The notes under the pieces: generated by a model
The model's input: only the letters and a program-made list of their open reading frames with translations
Told to the model about the DNA's origin: nothing
The model's database searches: none
NCBI RefSeq assembly: GCF_016908565.1
Contig: NZ_JAFBED010000007.1
Coordinates: 62,001-126,000, forward strand
Origin: Sutcliffiella tianshenii
Lineage (GTDB): Bacteria; Bacillota; Bacilli; Bacillales; Bacillaceae_I
Direction: 5' to 3'
DNA length: 64,000 bases
Program-made: the position numbers and the translations under genes
Shown here: positions 62,323 through 64,000 of the stretch, piece by piece
Numbering within the stretch: position 1 is the first letter of the stretch
Layout of the letters: each line of letters starts with the position of its first letter

Positions 62323-63713
62323 GATTCCTTGATGCCCCCTAAAGCAGATAACATTGGCCTGAATTTCATTTGTGTTTCACGGTATTCACTCTCTGGATCT
62401 GAATCTCCGACTATCCCGCAGCCCGCAAACAATGATGCCTCTTTGCCCTGCAGGAGTCCTGAACGAATCGCAACAATGAATTCACCATCATTTTGTTCAT
62501 CCATCCAGCCAAGCGGCCCCGCATACCAGCCACGATCCAGTTTTTCCACTTCCCTGATCGTTTCCATGGATATTTCCCTTGGATAGCCGCCAAGTGCCGG
62601 TGTTGGATGTAATAGATTCACCAGGTCTGCCAGAGTCACTTCTTTACCGGTATTGGCTGTGACCGGTGTATGAAGATGCTGTATGTGCTTCATCTTGTAA
62701 AGGTTTGGTTCAGTCGGTGTTGTAACATCATGACATACTTCCTGCAGGGCACTTTTAATCATTTGGACCACTAGCTCATGTTCATGAATATTTTTATTAT
62801 CAGTCAATAGGTTTTTACCAAGCTTCTCATCTTCCTGTAAAGTGGCGCCTCTTCCAATCGAACCAGCCAAACACATGGAATGTACATGGTTACTGTCCTT
62901 TTTCACCAGCTGCTCGGGAGTTGCACCAATAAAGCAATCCGACCCTCGTTCCACGGTGAAAAGATAGCTGTTTGACTGTTCCTCGAGTAGGTTTTCCAAC
63001 ACATGATCGACATTGATTTCGTCATTGAAAAGTACCCTTAGCTCCCTGGCCAGCACCACTTTATCCATCACTCCATCAGAAATCCTGTTTGTAACGGTCT
63101 GGATGGATTCCTTCCAATCATTCGGGTCCATCTCTAAACATTTTACAATTTCCGGTGCGAAGGCATGACTAATAGAAGAGCCTTTGCCAAGCTCCTCTTT
63201 TATTCTCATAAGCTCCTGGAGATGGGACTCTTCACTATCGCTCCAATAGTTAATGGTCATATAATTTTCATTGTCAATCGAAGTGAACATGATAGTAGGC
63301 AGGACGAACAGAGCATCTGCAAAATTGTCCCAGAGCTTTGTTTTTTCCTTCTTTGGATCAAAAGAAAAGCCACCATAAATCACTGGTCCGATTTTTTGGT
63401 TATCCTGATTTTTCAAGGATTGTCCGCTAAAACGCTTCCATTCCTTTTCAATCCCGTGAAATCTTTCTTGAGTTCCATTCGCAGTGAATTCCTTTGCCAC
63501 ACCAGCTCCGACCATAACATGGCTTTTTGTTGGATTGGACCAATAAAAACGTTGGCCAGGAAAATGACGTGCACTTGCTTTAAAATATTTCAATGGATCC
63601 AGTTGATCCACCTTTTCTGTATAGCTGATAAGTACCGGTTGATTTATGTTGGAGGCTTTCACCTTTGCTTCTTCCCATAAACCCAATATATGATGAAATT
63701 GCTTTGTAATCAT
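62319..63713 (-). CDS. menF: Isochorismate synthase MenF
   Basis: This 464-residue chorismate-binding enzyme converts chorismate to isochorismate, the entry step of menaquinone synthesis. The C-terminal domain has DKVVLARELRV, CFIGATPEQLVKK, LAGSIGRG, HTPVTANTGKEVTLADLVNLLHPTPALGG and FAGCGIVGDSDPESEY. The start at 63713 (MITKQFHHIL) has GGGGGGAG about 6 bases upstream; the extension to 63782 is not supported. It is the first gene of the operon, with a candidate promoter at 63774-63803. Confidence 0.95.
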   Translation of the reverse strand: MITKQFHHILGLWEEAKVKASNINQPVLISYTEKVDQLDPLKYFKASARHFPGQRFYWSNPTKSHVMVGAGVAKEFTANGTQERFHGIEKEWKRFSGQSLKNQDNQKIGPVIYGGFSFDPKKEKTKLWDNFADALFVLPTIMFTSIDNENYMTINYWSDSEESHLQELMRIKEELGKGSSISHAFAPEIVKCLEMDPNDWKESIQTVTNRISDGVMDKVVLARELRVLFNDEINVDHVLENLLEEQSNSYLFTVERGSDCFIGATPEQLVKKDSNHVHSMCLAGSIGRGATLQEDEKLGKNLLTDNKNIHEHELVVQMIKSALQEVCHDVTTPTEPNLYKMKHIQHLHTPVTANTGKEVTLADLVNLLHPTPALGGYPREISMETIREVEKLDRGWYAGPLGWMDEQNDGEFIVAIRSGLLQGKEASLFAGCGIVGDSDPESEYRETQMKFRPMLSALGGIKES

Positions 63714-63773
63714 GTAAGACTCCCCCCGAGGCCTTGTTGCCGCAAGACTTTTGTCTCTCGAATAGCTTCCTTT

Positions 63774-63803
63774 AAGATACACCTCAAAACCTTTTTATGT
63801 CAA
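63774..63803 (-). promoter_or_regulatory. Candidate promoter of the menFDHB operon
   Basis: TTGACA (63798-63803), 18 bases, TATCTT (63774-63779) on the minus strand. A second TATAAT-like element lies further upstream near 63845. Confidence 0.5.
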
Positions 63804-63901
63804 CAAAATGAACCCTATATTTTCTACTATCTTCATTATTATTATAGCATGTTAAATCTTCCCTTTATTTCTTATGAAAAATCGTTGACACCCTTTGTCC
63901 C

Positions 63902-63930
63902 TTTACATAAACTTATACTGTATTTATAAT
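63902..63930 (+). promoter_or_regulatory. Promoter of the rightward gene at the window edge
   Basis: TTTACA (63902-63907), 17-base spacer, TATAAT (63925-63930). Confidence 0.7.
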
Positions 63931-63971
63931 ATTACATTTCTGTTTTTCAACTATTAGATGGAGGGGTCAAT

Positions 63972-64000
63972 ATGCAGCCTCAGACAATAACTTCTCAATC
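63972..64000 (+). CDS. Start of a rightward gene, probably menA (partial)
   Basis: Only nine full codons are visible (MQPQTITSQ). GGAGGGG lies 6 bases before the ATG and a good promoter lies 42 bases upstream. In many Bacillaceae menA, encoding the DHNA prenyltransferase, is divergent from menF, so menA is the likely identity. The sequence seen is too short to prove it. Confidence 0.5.

Overview
The window looks like a core chromosomal segment of a spore-forming Bacillaceae species. The gene order follows the ytzE-ytgP ... leuS ... mnmLM-ytpBA-ytoA ... metK-pckA ... ytlACD-ytkD-ytkC-dps-ytzI-luxS-ytjA-ytiB-ythAB-mnt-men stretch of the Bacillus subtilis chromosome as I remember it. Ribosome binding sites are strong AGGAGG types, promoters are mostly SigA-like, and regulation uses T-box, S-box, CIRCE, Zur, Fur and MntR sites. 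I see no rRNA, tRNA, prophage, insertion sequence or CRISPR array. The short cse60 gene suggests sporulation.

Layout. 0.1-9.4 kb: ytzE, the rRNA pseudouridine synthase and lipid II flippase genes, a flavoprotein, cse60, a rhodanese, and leuS behind a Leu T-box. 9.4-15.6 kb: two small Cys-containing ORFs with duplicated palindromic leaders; a hydroxybutyrate dehydrogenase/GntP permease operon behind a sigma-54 promoter with its own activator; and a dihydroorotate-dehydrogenase-like domain fused to a membrane domain. 15.6-22.1 kb: a TetR-controlled ABC exporter, htpG with a perfect CIRCE element, and an MFS exporter. 22.3-29.1 kb: small proteins, the tRNA wobble-uridine genes mnmL-mnmM, a 52-bp tandem hairpin array, sesquarterpene synthase ytpB with ytpA, ytoA, a PAP2 phosphatase and a glycosyltransferase. 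29.1-35.1 kb: an ABC-F gene behind a leader-peptide attenuator, an array of ATATCA repeats phased at 20-21 bp, metK with a SAM riboswitch, and pckA with a CcpN-like box.

35.2-45 kb: ytmA, the ytlACD ABC transporter, ytkD, a holin-like protein, dps with a SigB-like promoter, ytzI, the ycgQ/ycgR pair, luxS, yidD and a carbonic anhydrase. 45-56 kb is a metal-homeostasis region: two COG0523 GTPases and a His-rich ZnuA-like lipoprotein, each with a Zur-type box; cytochrome bd oxidase; a DUF2325 gene with twin Fur-type boxes; a DUF1540 protein; and mntABCD with two MntR-like boxes. 56-64 kb is menaquinone synthesis (menFDHB, then menEC), with the first codons of a divergent gene, probably menA, at the right edge.

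The most interesting items are the duplicated-leader Cys ORFs, the DHODH-like membrane fusion, the ABC-F attenuator, the two phased repeat arrays, and the packing of Zur, Fur and MntR targets within about 11 kb. All homology calls come from reading the sequence and from memory of the families; no searches were run.
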